From the NCBI RefSeq assembly GCF_902859825.1, contig NZ_CADIKB010000050.1, positions 1-37,557 on the forward strand: 37,557 nucleotides of DNA, written 5' to 3'. This stretch comes from Paraburkholderia phenoliruptrix (GTDB lineage: Bacteria; Pseudomonadota; Gammaproteobacteria; Burkholderiales; Burkholderiaceae). Under the pieces are notes generated by a model that saw nothing but the letters and a program-made list of their open reading frames with translations, did not search any database and had not been told where the DNA came from. Shown here in pieces: positions 28,942-37,446 of this stretch (its first letter is position 1; every line of letters begins with the position of its first letter). A program made the translations under genes and the position numbers.

Positions 28942-29445
28942 ATGAACCGAAAAATCAATATCTTCCTCGATCCGCCAGCACAGGCTGAAATCGATGAGGC
29001 TCTCCGCACCGATAATGAGTACATCAGGGCGAACCGCTACGAAGAACACACCTCATTAGGCCAGCGCATCGCACATGGTCCCGGGCTCTTTGGGATAGAG
29101 GTATTGGTCGGCGCTGTCGTTCACGCGCTGCGCGACAAACCACAGCAACCAGTTTGCTCGGATTCGACCTGGGAGGCATGGCCCGGAGCGCTCGATTGGG
29201 ATTGGACGGAATCCATGTTCACAGAGAGTTACGCTAACAAGGTGCGCGCAATGGGCCGTGAGCTTGCGCGTTGTGAGGTCACCGCGCTTGCAGACCAACT
29301 CGCTCTGGAACGGCAGGCTAAATCGGTCGCAGAGCAGGCGAGAGGGTCTGTTGCAGAGACCGGCTCGGCCTTGAAGGATGCTGGCACTATCGCTAGAAAC
29401 ATAGCGGATACGATCGCTTCCAATGTCTTTAGGCAGAAAGGTTGA
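28942..29445 (+). CDS. Hypothetical protein, 167 aa
   Basis: The ATG lies 4 nt after CGGAAAGG (28930-28937). The N-terminal part reads NIFLDPPAQAEIDEALRTDN; the middle is tryptophan-rich (WEAWPGALDWDWTESMF); the C-terminal third is a long helical, probably coiled-coil region (LADQLALERQAKSVAEQARG). No signal or membrane segment. Family unknown. Confidence 0.7.
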   Translation: MNRKINIFLDPPAQAEIDEALRTDNEYIRANRYEEHTSLGQRIAHGPGLFGIEVLVGAVVHALRDKPQQPVCSDSTWEAWPGALDWDWTESMFTESYANKVRAMGRELARCEVTALADQLALERQAKSVAEQARGSVAETGSALKDAGTIARNIADTIASNVFRQKG

Positions 29446-29512
29446 TGAAGGTTGTAGACAACGGAAATTTGGCGGTTCATCTCAAACGCGTTCGGTAAGA
29501 AAAGCGAGAAGC

Positions 29513-29767
29513 ATGGATCTCTCACTCGATACTGCGAAAGCGATCTATCGCCATGCTATCGACCCTCGCGCGAGCGACGGCGAGAGTGAAGCATGGTGGG
29601 AAGAAGTCGCGGACGAGGTTCGCGATGTGGTCGCGGCACGCTCGATGAGTGAGGCCGCCGCGGTTATCGCGTGGTGGCACCACGATTGGACAGTTGTTTC
29701 GGATACGCCGGTCGACGTGGCGAAGCGTATCCGAGCGGCGGCGCGTACGTTGCAGCTCAAGGCGTAG
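29513..29767 (+). CDS. Hypothetical protein, 84 aa
   Basis: The ATG at 29513 is about 43 nt after a motif copy (CGGAAATT at 29462), an unusually long gap, with GCGAGAAGC just before the start. The product is helical and tryptophan-rich (ESEAWWEEVADEVRDVVA, AAAVIAWWHHDWTVVSD). It is soluble and of unknown family. Confidence 0.65.
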   Translation: MDLSLDTAKAIYRHAIDPRASDGESEAWWEEVADEVRDVVAARSMSEAAAVIAWWHHDWTVVSDTPVDVAKRIRAAARTLQLKA

Positions 29768-29783
29768 GAGAACAGGACAACAC

Positions 29784-30176
29784 ATGAATACCAATACCAC
29801 GCCGCGGTCACGCGCGTTTGAATACAGCATCGCTGGATGCCTCGCCGTCGCCATGCTCTTTGGCGTCTTCCACTTGGTGCGACGCAACGTTGCGATTCAC
29901 GAGCGCGTCGAGGAGGTCGCGACGGGGTGCAGGCCGTTAGTCGTTGAGCAAGCGAAGCGGCTCGCCGACAAGTATCCGGGCCTCAAGTGGTCGATTGATG
30001 ACATCCACGTCCTGGGCGACATCAAGCCTGATCAGCCGATGAGCAACGCCTGCTCGGTCTCGATTACGTTCGATGTTGGCGGTCACGCTGACCATGAACT
30101 TTGGGAGGTCGGAGCGATAGCAGGGCAGTTTGTCATCGGCTCCGCAAGATTCGCCGGCGTCGAGACCATTCAATAA
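29784..30176 (+). CDS. Membrane-anchored protein, 130 aa
   Basis: GGAGAACAGGAC lies before the ATG. One N-terminal membrane helix is clear (YSIAGCLAVAMLFGVFHLV, residues 14-32), followed by a soluble domain with two cysteines (VATGCRPLV, SNACSVSITFDV). A periplasmic domain tethered to the inner membrane is likely. Family unknown. Confidence 0.7.
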   Translation: MNTNTTPRSRAFEYSIAGCLAVAMLFGVFHLVRRNVAIHERVEEVATGCRPLVVEQAKRLADKYPGLKWSIDDIHVLGDIKPDQPMSNACSVSITFDVGGHADHELWEVGAIAGQFVIGSARFAGVETIQ

Positions 30177-30187
30177 GACCACAGATC

Positions 30188-30517
30188 ATGATACGGACCG
30201 GGCTCAAAGCATTGGTCGCGGCAACACTGGTTGCGGCCGTCTCATCCGCGGCGATCGCGGGCGGTTCCGATAGCCGTGCGGCGCGCATTGGCTGGCATGT
30301 TCAGCAACCAACGCGGTTCATGGTGTCAGGCGTTCTCCGCAAGAACGGTACGACGGACGTTATCTTGCCCATTCAGGCGATCATTACCGCCGACGATGAC
30401 GACACCGCGATTAAGATGTTCGCGAAGACTGCACAGCACGACTACCCGGCTTATTCGCTGATCGCCACGCTTGCCTCGCCGGTACCTGCCGCCGGCAAGT
30501 GCGAAAACTCTATTTGA
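30188..30517 (+). CDS. Secreted protein, 109 aa
   Basis: The ATG at 30188 opens a signal peptide (MIRTGLKALVAATLVAAVSS, cleavage probably after AIA). The mature chain is strand-rich (FMVSGVLRKNGTTDVILPI, QAIITADDDDTAIKMFA) and has one cysteine near its end. It is probably periplasmic. It is adjacent to the membrane-anchored gene at 29784 and may work with it. Family unknown. Confidence 0.7.
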   Translation: MIRTGLKALVAATLVAAVSSAAIAGGSDSRAARIGWHVQQPTRFMVSGVLRKNGTTDVILPIQAIITADDDDTAIKMFAKTAQHDYPAYSLIATLASPVPAAGKCENSI

Positions 30518-30671
30518 GCCTCGCAAAATCGGCCGCGATACGCGGCACTGGAAAACAACAGAATGAATACTTTCTTTCCTCCCAAGGCTCTCGACCAGAA
30601 GCCCCTGCCGCCATCAAAAGCGGAACGAATATCGTCTCGACTTATCAGCGTGGCGCTCGTGCCGGCACTAG

Positions 30672-31881
30672 GGAAACGCTGATCAATGGACCAACTTCCG
30701 AAGTTGCAGGCGAGATGGCTTCAAATTTTCTGGATGACGAAGCGAATCGGCGCTCAATTCAGTGAATTTGGCGCGTAAGCGAGCCTCCCCTGCTCGCATT
30801 TTTCATACGCATGACGGACTGCTCCCATGGACCGATCGCAACAGATTTCGCGCAATCACCAGATTCGCCAGAGCGAACAGGCTGAACAGTTGCGCGGTGT
30901 TCTTGGCCAAGCCCTTGTATCGGGTCTTGCGATGCTGAAACAGATTCTTGACGATATGAAACGGATGCTCAACCCGCGAACGGATCTGCGCCTTGGTTCG
31001 CTCGAGCGCGATCACCAGGTCCTTCAGCGCTCCTTCTTGCATCGCCTTGATCTTTCCCCGCCTGGCAGCGACGTGCCACTTCACGGCCTTGCCCGCCATT
31101 TCCTCGCGCTTGTCGACGCCAATGTAGCCCGCGTCGGCGAACACCTGCTCTTCATGCCCGTGCAGCAGGGCATGAGCTTGCGATACATCCGACACGTTGG
31201 CCGCCGTGCCAACCACACTGTGAATCAGGCCCGAGTCGGCGTCGACGCCAATGTGGGCTTTCATGCCAAAGTGCCATTCGTTGCCCTTCTTCGTTTGATG
31301 CATTTCCGGGTCACGGCTCTTCCCGGCATTCTTGGTCGACGGCGGCGCTTCAATGATCGTCGCGTCAACCAGCGTGCCTTCCTTCATCATCAGCCCACGC
31401 TCGCACAGCGAGATGCCAATCTCGTCGAACAACTTCCGTGTCAGTTCGTGTTCGATCAGCAGGCGCCGGAACTTCAACAGCGTGGTTGCATCAGGCACGT
31501 TCTCGATCGCCAGATCGATGCCGGCGAAGGCTCGCAGCGTGATGCTGTCATACAGCGCGTCTTCCAGTCCTTCGTCCGACAGTCCGTACCACTGTTGCAC
31601 GAAGTAGATTCGCAGCATCCGCTCAAGGCCAATCGGCGGGCGACCTCGCGTGCCCTTCGGATAGTGCGGTTCGATGGCCGACAGCAAGCGCTGCCACGGA
31701 ACGACCTTCTCCATCTCTTCCAGGAAGCGTTGGCGCCTCGTCACTCGCTTCTTGCCTGCAATTTCCGCTTCCGCGAAGCCGATCTGCCTCTTCATCGTCG
31801 TGGGTCCGTTCCGTGAGCTGTCTTCTAAACGTCCTCGGCTACGTCTGCGATGACCGCCGAGCCGAATAAATCAGCGTTTCC
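30672..31881 (-). mobile_element. IS5-family insertion sequence, complete
   Basis: Terminal inverted repeats are GGAAACGCTGAT at 30672-30683 and ATCAGCGTTTCC at 31870-31881. A 4-bp target duplication, CTAG, flanks them at 30668-30671 and 31882-31885, as expected for the IS5 subgroup (YTAR). The element is about 1.2 kb and contains one transposase gene on the minus strand. It interrupts a small membrane-protein gene. Confidence 0.95.
30803..31795 (-). CDS. IS5-family transposase, 330 aa
   Basis: This DDE transposase has an N-terminal DUF772-type segment (GLERMLRIYFVQQWYGLSD, residues 57-75) and the catalytic triad D144 (TLVDATIIEAP), D221 (VFADAGYIGV) and E276 (RSRVEHPFHIVK). WHFGMKAHIGVD precedes the second Asp as in IS5 relatives. 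It is full length and undisrupted, so probably functional. A 329-aa open frame on the other strand is its antisense shadow. Confidence 0.95.
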   Translation of the reverse strand: MKRQIGFAEAEIAGKKRVTRRQRFLEEMEKVVPWQRLLSAIEPHYPKGTRGRPPIGLERMLRIYFVQQWYGLSDEGLEDALYDSITLRAFAGIDLAIENVPDATTLLKFRRLLIEHELTRKLFDEIGISLCERGLMMKEGTLVDATIIEAPPSTKNAGKSRDPEMHQTKKGNEWHFGMKAHIGVDADSGLIHSVVGTAANVSDVSQAHALLHGHEEQVFADAGYIGVDKREEMAGKAVKWHVAARRGKIKAMQEGALKDLVIALERTKAQIRSRVEHPFHIVKNLFQHRKTRYKGLAKNTAQLFSLFALANLVIARNLLRSVHGSSPSCV

Positions 31882-32195
31882 CTAGCGTTGCAGACGATCG
31901 GCGCTGCGCCTCGTCATGCTCTAGGCGATGCTGGGCTTGGGACGGTTGGCGAAGCATTGGATAGTTTCTTTGATCTGTTTCATGGCGCTATCAGTGCCGC
32001 GATTCCTCGCGTCGCGAGCTGCGCCGATGCGCTTGGCGCCACGGTAGCGCAAGGTCTCTATTTTGGAGCGTTGACGGTGGCTGCCGGGGCGCTTACCGCA
32101 AGTGTGGTGTTCGGATTGCGGCGCGCGCAGAGGAATTTCGATCGCCGCGCCGGCGGCCCTCGGTGCTGGTGATTAACCTCGCGACGGAAAATGTC

Positions 32196-32396
32196 ATGTT
32201 CGGAATCTGGCTCGTCCCTCTCCTGATTGTGGGCGTCCTCTTTGCGGTGGTGGCGATTCTCGCGAACGCCGCATTGGGACTGGCAATTCGCAGTTTGCCG
32301 TGCTGTGACGTCTCGCTTGTGGTTGGCTTAACGCCCGTTGCGGCAGAGCATTTGGGGGCACTACTGCGCAGGCCATTCCAGAAATTGCGATTCTAG
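32196..32396 (+). CDS. Small membrane protein, 66 aa
   Basis: The ATG lies 3 nt after an exact motif copy (32185-32192). The N-terminus is a long hydrophobic stretch (FGIWLVPLLIVGVLFAVVAI, residues 2-21) continuing through ANAALGLAI. The tail is basic (LLRRPFQKLRF). One or two membrane helices are likely. It follows the split gene, which also encodes a membrane protein. Family unknown. Confidence 0.65.
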   Translation: MFGIWLVPLLIVGVLFAVVAILANAALGLAIRSLPCCDVSLVVGLTPVAAEHLGALLRRPFQKLRF

Positions 32397-32479
32397 CAAC
32401 GTGTGGGGCGGCCTTCATTGCGCTTAAAGAAGTTTTCCGGACATCAACATTTGCCGGAATTTGATTGGAACATTGCACC

Positions 32480-32851
32480 ATGAAGAAACTGGTTTCGATG
32501 GTCGGGCTGGCAAGTGCGGTCGTGGCGGCGCATGCGGCTGGTACGGGCGAGCTGACCGCGCTCAAGGGTGCAGACGCGGCGTCCGGACGGGCGGTATCGG
32601 GTTGCGGGCTGCGTGGTACTGTACGCGATACACCCGGAGTTCCCCTCATGTGTGGTGACGATGGCAAGTGGGTTGCGATGTACACGATGACGGCGACGGA
32701 TCGCGCGGCGCTGTATCCAGCGGCGTTTCACTGCGTCATCGTTGGGCCAGACGGCCGCAAACTTAAGTCTATCCAGAGAAGCGATTCGCGGGTGGCAACC
32801 CTATTCCCGAAGGGAACCCGGTTTACGCCCGCATGCCTCTCACCAAACTGA
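32480..32851 (+). CDS. Secreted protein, 123 aa
   Basis: The signal peptide is MKKLVSMVGLASAVVAAHAA, resembling that of the gene at 6542. The mature chain has four cysteines (SGCGLRG, LMCGDDG, FHCVIVG, TPACLSP), enough for two disulfides, so it is probably periplasmic or secreted. A GKWV segment after the second Cys recalls the CxxGxW tails of the mini-proteins at 2043 and 4298. Family unknown. Confidence 0.75.
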   Translation: MKKLVSMVGLASAVVAAHAAGTGELTALKGADAASGRAVSGCGLRGTVRDTPGVPLMCGDDGKWVAMYTMTATDRAALYPAAFHCVIVGPDGRKLKSIQRSDSRVATLFPKGTRFTPACLSPN

Positions 32852-32866
32852 CAGCCAAATTTCATC

Positions 32867-33115
32867 ATGCCGACAGTAAAGAAGCGTAGGGACGCACCGG
32901 CCGCCACGCTGGGTTCGAAGCTTCCCTTTCTCATGCTTGGCGCCGCCGCGGGCCTGTTTGTAGTCATGCTGGTCACCGGCCCGGTATATGACTGGATGCG
33001 CAGTCATTTCGAGTTCATGCGATATCATCCCGTCGTGGTGATGGACGACCAGCCTGTCGTCCGGATTTCGCCTGCTCCGGTTGCAGCCGCCGCGTCATCC
33101 GTGCAGGGTCACTAG
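32867..33115 (+). CDS. Single-pass membrane protein, 82 aa
   Basis: A basic N-terminus (MPTVKKRRDAP) precedes one membrane helix (FLMLGAAAGLFVVMLVTG, residues 21-38). The rest is short and polar (VVVMDDQPVVRISPAP), probably periplasmic. Its start is 15 nt after the stop of the secreted-protein gene, so the two are likely co-expressed. Family unknown. Confidence 0.65.
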   Translation: MPTVKKRRDAPAATLGSKLPFLMLGAAAGLFVVMLVTGPVYDWMRSHFEFMRYHPVVVMDDQPVVRISPAPVAAAASSVQGH

Positions 33116-33228
33116 CACAACGGAAATCTCCGCCGATCCGAAAAGGGGCGACGGCTCTCCCAGGATACGGGGTGCGTTGCCTTGGGTTTTGCCTTTGCCG
33201 CTCGGACAATGGCGTCAGGGAGACTCCC

Positions 33229-33878
33229 ATGGAACTCGATCGGCCGATCAAACCTTCTGACCTGATGCACGCGACGCGCCGCCGTCGTCCCTTCTCCCAC
33301 GACGACTGGCTCTTCGAGTGGAAGCTGGACGGTTTCAGATGTCTTGTCGATAAATGTGGCGACGAAATAGCGATAACCAGCCGTCAAGGCAAGCCTTTTA
33401 ACCGCTCATTTCCCGAGATCGTGGAAGCAGTTGCTGCCGTGCCAGGGGATTTCGTGTGGGACAGCGAGCTTGCCATCGGCGACGGTCGCGGGGCGACGCC
33501 ATTCCGGCAGCTGATGGAGCGTTTAAGCACGACGTCGCCGCGGAATATTCCGGCGGCCGCTCGTCGACACCCTGCACGGATCTTCGTGTTCGACATGCTC
33601 CTATCGGGCAAGCGCGATTTGCGCCAGATCGAGCTTACCGAGCGGAAGGCACGTCTGCGGGACGCCTTCGACAACACAGAACGGCTCATCTATCTCACTG
33701 ACGTCGAACGCGTCGGCGAGCTTGTCTTTGAGCAGGTAAAGATCCACGACTTGAGGGAATGGTCGCGAAGCGAAAATCGTCGACCTACAAACGCGGACGT
33801 TCGCTCGACTGGATCAAGATCAAGAATCCCGACTACAGCAGACCGGCGGCACTGGGTTTTGGTCATGCGGGCGCGTAA
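33229..33878 (+). pseudogene. ATP-dependent DNA ligase adenylation domain, frameshifted and truncated
   Basis: The product is an adenylation domain of an ATP-dependent DNA ligase: motif I is WKLDGFR with adenylated Lys32, followed by RQGKPFNRSFPE, an acidic SELAIGDGRG and IFVFDMLL. Near 33752 the frame breaks. The next frame (from GAG 33753) encodes EGMVAKRKSSTYKRGRS and then LDWIKIKNPDY, which are motifs IV and V, ending at TAA 33876. A single-base deletion explains this. No OB-fold follows, so even the repaired protein would be about 215 aa, shorter than typical ligases. Confidence 0.85.
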
Positions 33879-33947
33879 CGTCGACTCGCAAGGCCACACG
33901 CGGCAGGGTGCCCTTTCAAACACGAACCTGCACAGGAACGGACGAGA

Positions 33948-34349
33948 ATGAGTGCAACAGCATGGGACATGCTCAAGCAAGACCTGAGGCTGACGGACCG
34001 CGAAGCGCGAGTGCTAACAGCACTTCTGACGGGGAATCCCGTTGCTCGCGACGGGCACGAAGCACTGGTGCCGCTCTCCAGCCTTCTTCCAGATCGCTCG
34101 CCCCCGACTACGCCGCAAGGCCAGCGGAAGCGAGATTTCGTGGTCAACCGAGATCTAGAGATCTTGTTTGGTCTGCTGAGGCGCGTCTGGCATGTCGAGA
34201 GCGCAGATGGCTCCCTACGAGGGTTCTCATTCGTGATGAGCTGGACGTTGGCCGATGACTCCCAATTCCTGCGCTATCTGCTCAATCGGGAGGTGCTGGT
34301 TGTGCTACAGGATATTCGCACGGCACGCGCGCTCGAAAAGCTGTTTTGA
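33948..34349 (+). CDS. Hypothetical protein, 133 aa
   Basis: The product is soluble. It begins MSATAWDMLKQDLRLTDREA with a VLTALLTGNPVARDG turn, has a proline-rich patch, then an alpha/beta region (RDFVVNRDLEILFGLLRRVW, FLRYLLNREVLVVLQDIRTA). The helix-turn arrangement may indicate DNA binding, but I see no clear motif. It ends a run of plus-strand genes; no terminator follows. Confidence 0.65.
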   Translation: MSATAWDMLKQDLRLTDREARVLTALLTGNPVARDGHEALVPLSSLLPDRSPPTTPQGQRKRDFVVNRDLEILFGLLRRVWHVESADGSLRGFSFVMSWTLADDSQFLRYLLNREVLVVLQDIRTARALEKLF

Positions 34350-34691
34350 CGCCCGGAATGGCGGGAAGCGCGTGATGGAGCGTCCAGCCATCCCGGAATT
34401 CTAGGAATAGGGTTTGGCGCGACACAAGAGCCGCCAGGCCGCGAAGGCGGCGTAGCGGCGACAGGCGCATCCGGATCAGAGAAGCCCGCCCGGGTTTCAT
34501 ATTCTCATCAGGAAGTCCAGTGCTATACTCGTAATCGCTTTCCATCGGTAGCTGGTCCGTTTCCAGCCTTGCTCGGTCGACTCAACGTCCGAGATTCGTG
34601 TTGCCGCCCGCCGGCATCTCTCGTTTTTCCCTCTGGGGCTCCGTTCCCCATAGGGACCGGTTTGCCCCAATCTTTCTTTCAGGAGCAAACC
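34350..34691. other. Intergenic region with promoter and leader
   Basis: There is no convincing gene. The first half has inverted-repeat-rich GC sequence. The second half holds a promoter-like element (34521-34529) and, downstream, a leader with a G-run/C-run hairpin (34634-34650) and AGGAGCAAACC before the next start. Confidence 0.6.
34521..34529 (+). promoter_or_regulatory. Extended -10 promoter element
   Basis: TGCTATACT has the TGn extension plus TATACT, one base from TATAAT. An extended -10 can work without a strong -35, and none is clear upstream. Transcription would begin near 34536 and give a leader of about 155 nt for the secreted-protein gene at 34692. Confidence 0.5.
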
Positions 34692-35021
34692 ATGTTGAAA
34701 ATCGCAATGTCCCCGATCGTCGCCATCTCGTTCGCCGTCGCAAGCATGCTCGCCGGCGGCAACGCCTTCGGGCAGACGGCCGACCAGCAGCCGGCGCTCG
34801 GCGCGAACGGTACTGTCGTGCGTGTCCGTCTCGTTCCGGCGCAGGTTCCGCAAGGAACCTATGACGTCCGGAGCGCATACGCGCAGGATCTCGTCGAAGT
34901 CGGCGTGCGCGCCAGCGACGGCGAGGTGTACAACGCCACGGCGGATCGCCTGCATCAGCCGCGTCTCGGTGCGTCCGTCAGACTGGTCAGCTATGGCAAC
35001 GGCCTCCGCTTAGCGGAGTGA
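34692..35021 (+). CDS. Secreted protein, 109 aa
   Basis: AGGAGCAAACC before the ATG is a strong ribosome binding site. The signal peptide is clear (MLKIAMSPIVAISFAVASML, cleavage near NAFGQ). The mature part is strand-rich (TVVRVRLVPAQVPQGTYDVR, LVEVGVRASDGEVYN) and has no cysteine. It is probably periplasmic. Family unknown. Confidence 0.75.
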   Translation: MLKIAMSPIVAISFAVASMLAGGNAFGQTADQQPALGANGTVVRVRLVPAQVPQGTYDVRSAYAQDLVEVGVRASDGEVYNATADRLHQPRLGASVRLVSYGNGLRLAE

Positions 35022-35238
35022 GGCCACCCGGCGTCCGGCACCCGATCGGGTGTGCGTTCTCCGGGCGCTACGTCAGAAGATCGCGAGAAGCCGATACCTG
35101 GTCGATTGCGGATCTCCGCTGTCGACCAGGGTCGGGATTTGATCCGGTCGCTGGGCTGATCAGCCACTTATACAAACCCACGCGGGGCATCTCAGGCCCG
35201 CGGGGCTGTGTGCTTCGCAAATCAATGATGGAGCACAC

Positions 35239-35646
35239 ATGAAAGAGCAAACTTGTCTGGCACGTGACGCAGGCCTGCCCGAAATCCATGTCGGAATGAG
35301 CGACTTGGAAGTCGTGGAAGGTGCCGAAAGAATGGCTCGCGTACTGCTGAAGGCATGGGGTTTCGCATTCTCGGGCGCAGCAGTACGGCATAGCGCGAAC
35401 CCTCGCGCCACCTCGGCTTGGAGCGTCGTTTCCGTGATGCTCGAGGAGTACAACGGCACTGACCTGTCCAGCGCCGTCGACTCCGTCGATTGCGACGTGG
35501 TTCCGCAATCGGATCCGGTGATGCAAGGCTCGACTCCTGATCCGTTGCAGGTGCTTCGCAATGCGCTGCGCTTCAACGAGCTTGGCAAACGCCAGGAATC
35601 GGCCGAGGCCATCTCCGCCGCAATTGGCATGTTCGAGCTCAAGTAG
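35239..35646 (+). CDS. Hypothetical protein, 135 aa
   Basis: GATGGAGCACAC precedes the ATG. The product begins MKEQTCLARDAGLPEIHVG and is mostly helical (AERMARVLLKAWGFAFSG, DPLQVLRNALRFNELGKR), with an acidic strand region between. It is soluble. The leader hairpin at 35182-35201 lies about 40 nt upstream. Family unknown. Confidence 0.7.
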   Translation: MKEQTCLARDAGLPEIHVGMSDLEVVEGAERMARVLLKAWGFAFSGAAVRHSANPRATSAWSVVSVMLEEYNGTDLSSAVDSVDCDVVPQSDPVMQGSTPDPLQVLRNALRFNELGKRQESAEAISAAIGMFELK

Positions 35647-35765
35647 TCGACTCGATAGCCGTTTCCTCCCTCGGGAGGTGGCGGCCCTCCAGTGACTTTT
35701 TAAACCCTCGCGGGGACGCTCCCCGTGGGGGCGCTTCTCGCAATCAGCCTTGTTGGAGAAGTGAA

Positions 35766-36839
35766 ATGAATCAACTGCCATTGCCGCACGCGCAGCTACC
35801 GGTGGCGCGAGTGACTCAGGCCGACATCAACGTCAACGCACTCTCGCGTTGCCTTCGTACGACGACGATCGCAGCCATGCCCGACGGCTATCGTTGCGTC
35901 GAAATCACAGGTGACCTTCCTGACCGGCGCTATTGCCGGGCGCTCGTTAAATGGAAGGAAAGCGATACGCTGAACTTCGAAGTTGACGTTGGGATCTTTG
36001 GCCATAGGGAAGGGCAGTCGCTGCCGTCGCTACTGGCCGGGGACGGGATCTGCGAGTACTCGGATCTGGGTGTAGCGTTCAACGCGCTTCACGCGCGGAA
36101 GAACACGTTGCTCGCCGAACTCGACGCGTCTGCTGCCCGGGAACGACAAAAGTCGCCCGGTCAGCTTGCATATGAGCGTGATCTGGCTGTGCAGCCGAAC
36201 TACCAAGACGGAGCAAGGAGGCGGCCCTGGGATCGGCTCGGTGAGGTTGCCAAAGACTCGTGGGAGCGAAATCCAACGGACCGGAAGGCGCTGGCGGTGG
36301 CCTGGGTAGAGATCGACCGCGATTTGCACGTTGCCAAGGTGGATGGCGTGCAGATCGGCTCTGTCGAGCGGAACATCTTCTCAGACGCTTACGATGTGTG
36401 CCTCTACCGCTCGGCAGAATCGATGGGTTCGCAGAACGCGGACGCCGACGAGGCGCCGAGCCTGGAGGCGGGGAAAGCCCGTCTTCAGAGGATGGTCGAA
36501 GCGGCGATTGCAAACCGCACGCCGAGCGCTCTCATGGCTGTGCTCCACCCGACCCCGGCCGGGCCCGATGCTTCCGATACTCTGGGCTGGCTCTATGGCG
36601 AGGCACAGGAGCTGAAGGCGATGAAGGTAGAGATCAACGGGGATTACACCGCGAAGGATCTCGCAACGTGGGACGACCAGCTGGCGGTGGCGCAGACGAC
36701 CATCACGCTGTTCAAGGAAGATCACCCCGCGCTTTACCAGCAACTTCAGCAACGGGCGCGCAATCTGGTGGACATGAACCGCGAGTCGCTGGAGGTGAAG
36801 GAGCGTGAGCGCGACGCCCAAGCGGCTGCAACCCATTAA
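35766..36839 (+). CDS. Hypothetical protein, 357 aa
   Basis: GGAGAAGTGAA precedes the ATG. The N-terminal 110 residues look alpha/beta (CVEITGDLPDRRYCRALVKW, LNFEVDVGIFGHREGQSL). The rest is helical and charged, ending in a probable coiled coil (LYQQLQQRARNLVDMNRE, SLEVKERERDAQAA). No catalytic motif is recognised. It has its own hairpin leader and is closed by a strong terminator, so it may be the last gene of the 34.5-36.9 kb unit. Confidence 0.75.
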   Translation: MNQLPLPHAQLPVARVTQADINVNALSRCLRTTTIAAMPDGYRCVEITGDLPDRRYCRALVKWKESDTLNFEVDVGIFGHREGQSLPSLLAGDGICEYSDLGVAFNALHARKNTLLAELDASAARERQKSPGQLAYERDLAVQPNYQDGARRRPWDRLGEVAKDSWERNPTDRKALAVAWVEIDRDLHVAKVDGVQIGSVERNIFSDAYDVCLYRSAESMGSQNADADEAPSLEAGKARLQRMVEAAIANRTPSALMAVLHPTPAGPDASDTLGWLYGEAQELKAMKVEINGDYTAKDLATWDDQLAVAQTTITLFKEDHPALYQQLQQRARNLVDMNRESLEVKERERDAQAAATH

Positions 36840-36851
36840 CTAGCAACGCCC

Positions 36852-36894
36852 GCCCGCCATGCCTCTCTCCGGAGAGCGTGGCGGGCATTTTTTT
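36852..36894 (+). terminator. Rho-independent terminator
   Basis: GCCCGCCA (36852-36859) pairs with TGGCGGGC (36879-36886), with an inner palindrome CTCTCCGGAGAG (36865-36876), and a run of seven T follows (36888-36894). It lies 12 nt after the stop of the 357-aa gene and faces the convergent methyltransferase gene, for which it may also serve. Confidence 0.85.
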
Positions 36895-36904
36895 GGCGCT
36901 CTGC

Positions 36905-37438
36905 TTAGGGCTTATGGACGATCAATCCGATCGAGGTTGCAACGTAGCCCCCCAGTGCGATCTTCAGGTGCGGGGATGCTGCGTAGGGTGGCGCGTCGAC
37001 GTGTTGATCGACTGGCTTGCCACCGGGGTTGAAGTTGAAGGGCGCAACGCGGTAGCCGTCGGCTTCCAGCTCGTCGCGCAACGTTTCCATGTCCTGCTTG
37101 CGGAAGATCACGCAGCCAGGGTCTTCAAACGTCTCGTCATTGGACGAAAGGTTGAACTCGGTTGTATGCACGGCAACTCCGCCCGGCCGCAAACAGCGCG
37201 CCGAATTCTTCACGAAGTCGAGGCCATGTCGGATTGAGCCAAGATGCTCGAAGGCGCAGCATGACCACACGAAATCGAACGCGCCTGTGAATTTCTCGGG
37301 TATCGCGTTCATGTCTGCGAACTCGAATGAGACACGCTCTGCGAACTGATCTGCGGGACAGACACCGTATTTGTTCAGGGATTCGAGTGCGTATGCGTGC
37401 TGGTTCGTCATGACCCACCCCTTGTCCGCCGCTTCCAT
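36905..37438 (-). pseudogene. N-terminally truncated class I SAM-dependent methyltransferase
   Basis: The protein retains the C-terminal part of a Rossmann-type methyltransferase: FDFVWSCCAFEHLGS (strand 4 with FEHLG), a CLRPGGVAVHTTEFN segment (strand 5), and a long C-terminal region. The N-terminal glycine motif that binds S-adenosylmethionine is missing. The first codons, EAADKGWVMTNQHAYAL, look like sequence that normally follows that motif. Upstream in this frame is a stop within what looks like an insertion sequence end. The gene was therefore probably cut by that insertion and is not functional. Confidence 0.7.
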
Positions 37439-37446
37439 CGTGCTTA

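Larger units (their letters stand above)
30563..32172 (+). pseudogene. Small membrane-protein gene split by an IS5 element
   Basis: The 5' part runs from ATG 30563 (after TGGAAAAC, 30549) to the insertion site at 30671. The 3' part resumes at 31886. Removing the element and one CTAG copy joins codon CTA to GCG in frame and restores a 131-aa product. Its N-terminus is polar (MNTFFPPKALDQKPLPPSK), and a C-terminal membrane helix is seen (LYFGALTVAAGALTASVVFG) with a basic tail. Both halves are otherwise intact, so the insertion is recent. Family unknown. Confidence 0.85.
27771..33128 (+). repeat. CGGAAAAT intercistronic motif array, block 2
   Basis: The motif from the first array returns here. 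Exact copies start at 28600 and 32185. Variants are at 27771 and 30549 (TGGAAAAC, both in the longer shared context GGCACTGGAAAAC), 28930 (CGGAAAGG), 29462 (CGGAAATT) and 33121 (CGGAAATC). All are on the plus strand and follow a stop closely. The copies here are more degenerate than in the first array, and several neighbours use ordinary leaders instead. Confidence 0.75.
34634..35725 (+). promoter_or_regulatory. Three related 5' leader hairpins
   Basis: Each of the three genes at 34692, 35239 and 35766 has a leader hairpin of G-run and C-run: TGGGG (34634-34638) with CCCCA (34646-34650), GCGGG (35182-35186) with CCCGC (35197-35201), and CGGGG (35711-35715) with CCCCG (35721-35725). The last two leaders also share AAACCC followed by CGCGGGG and a later run of G. 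They may be a common RNA control element. The function is unknown. Confidence 0.5.

Noticed and set aside
30827..31816. 329-aa open frame on the plus strand
   Set aside because: It is the antisense of the IS5 transposase, whose catalytic motifs are clear on the other strand.
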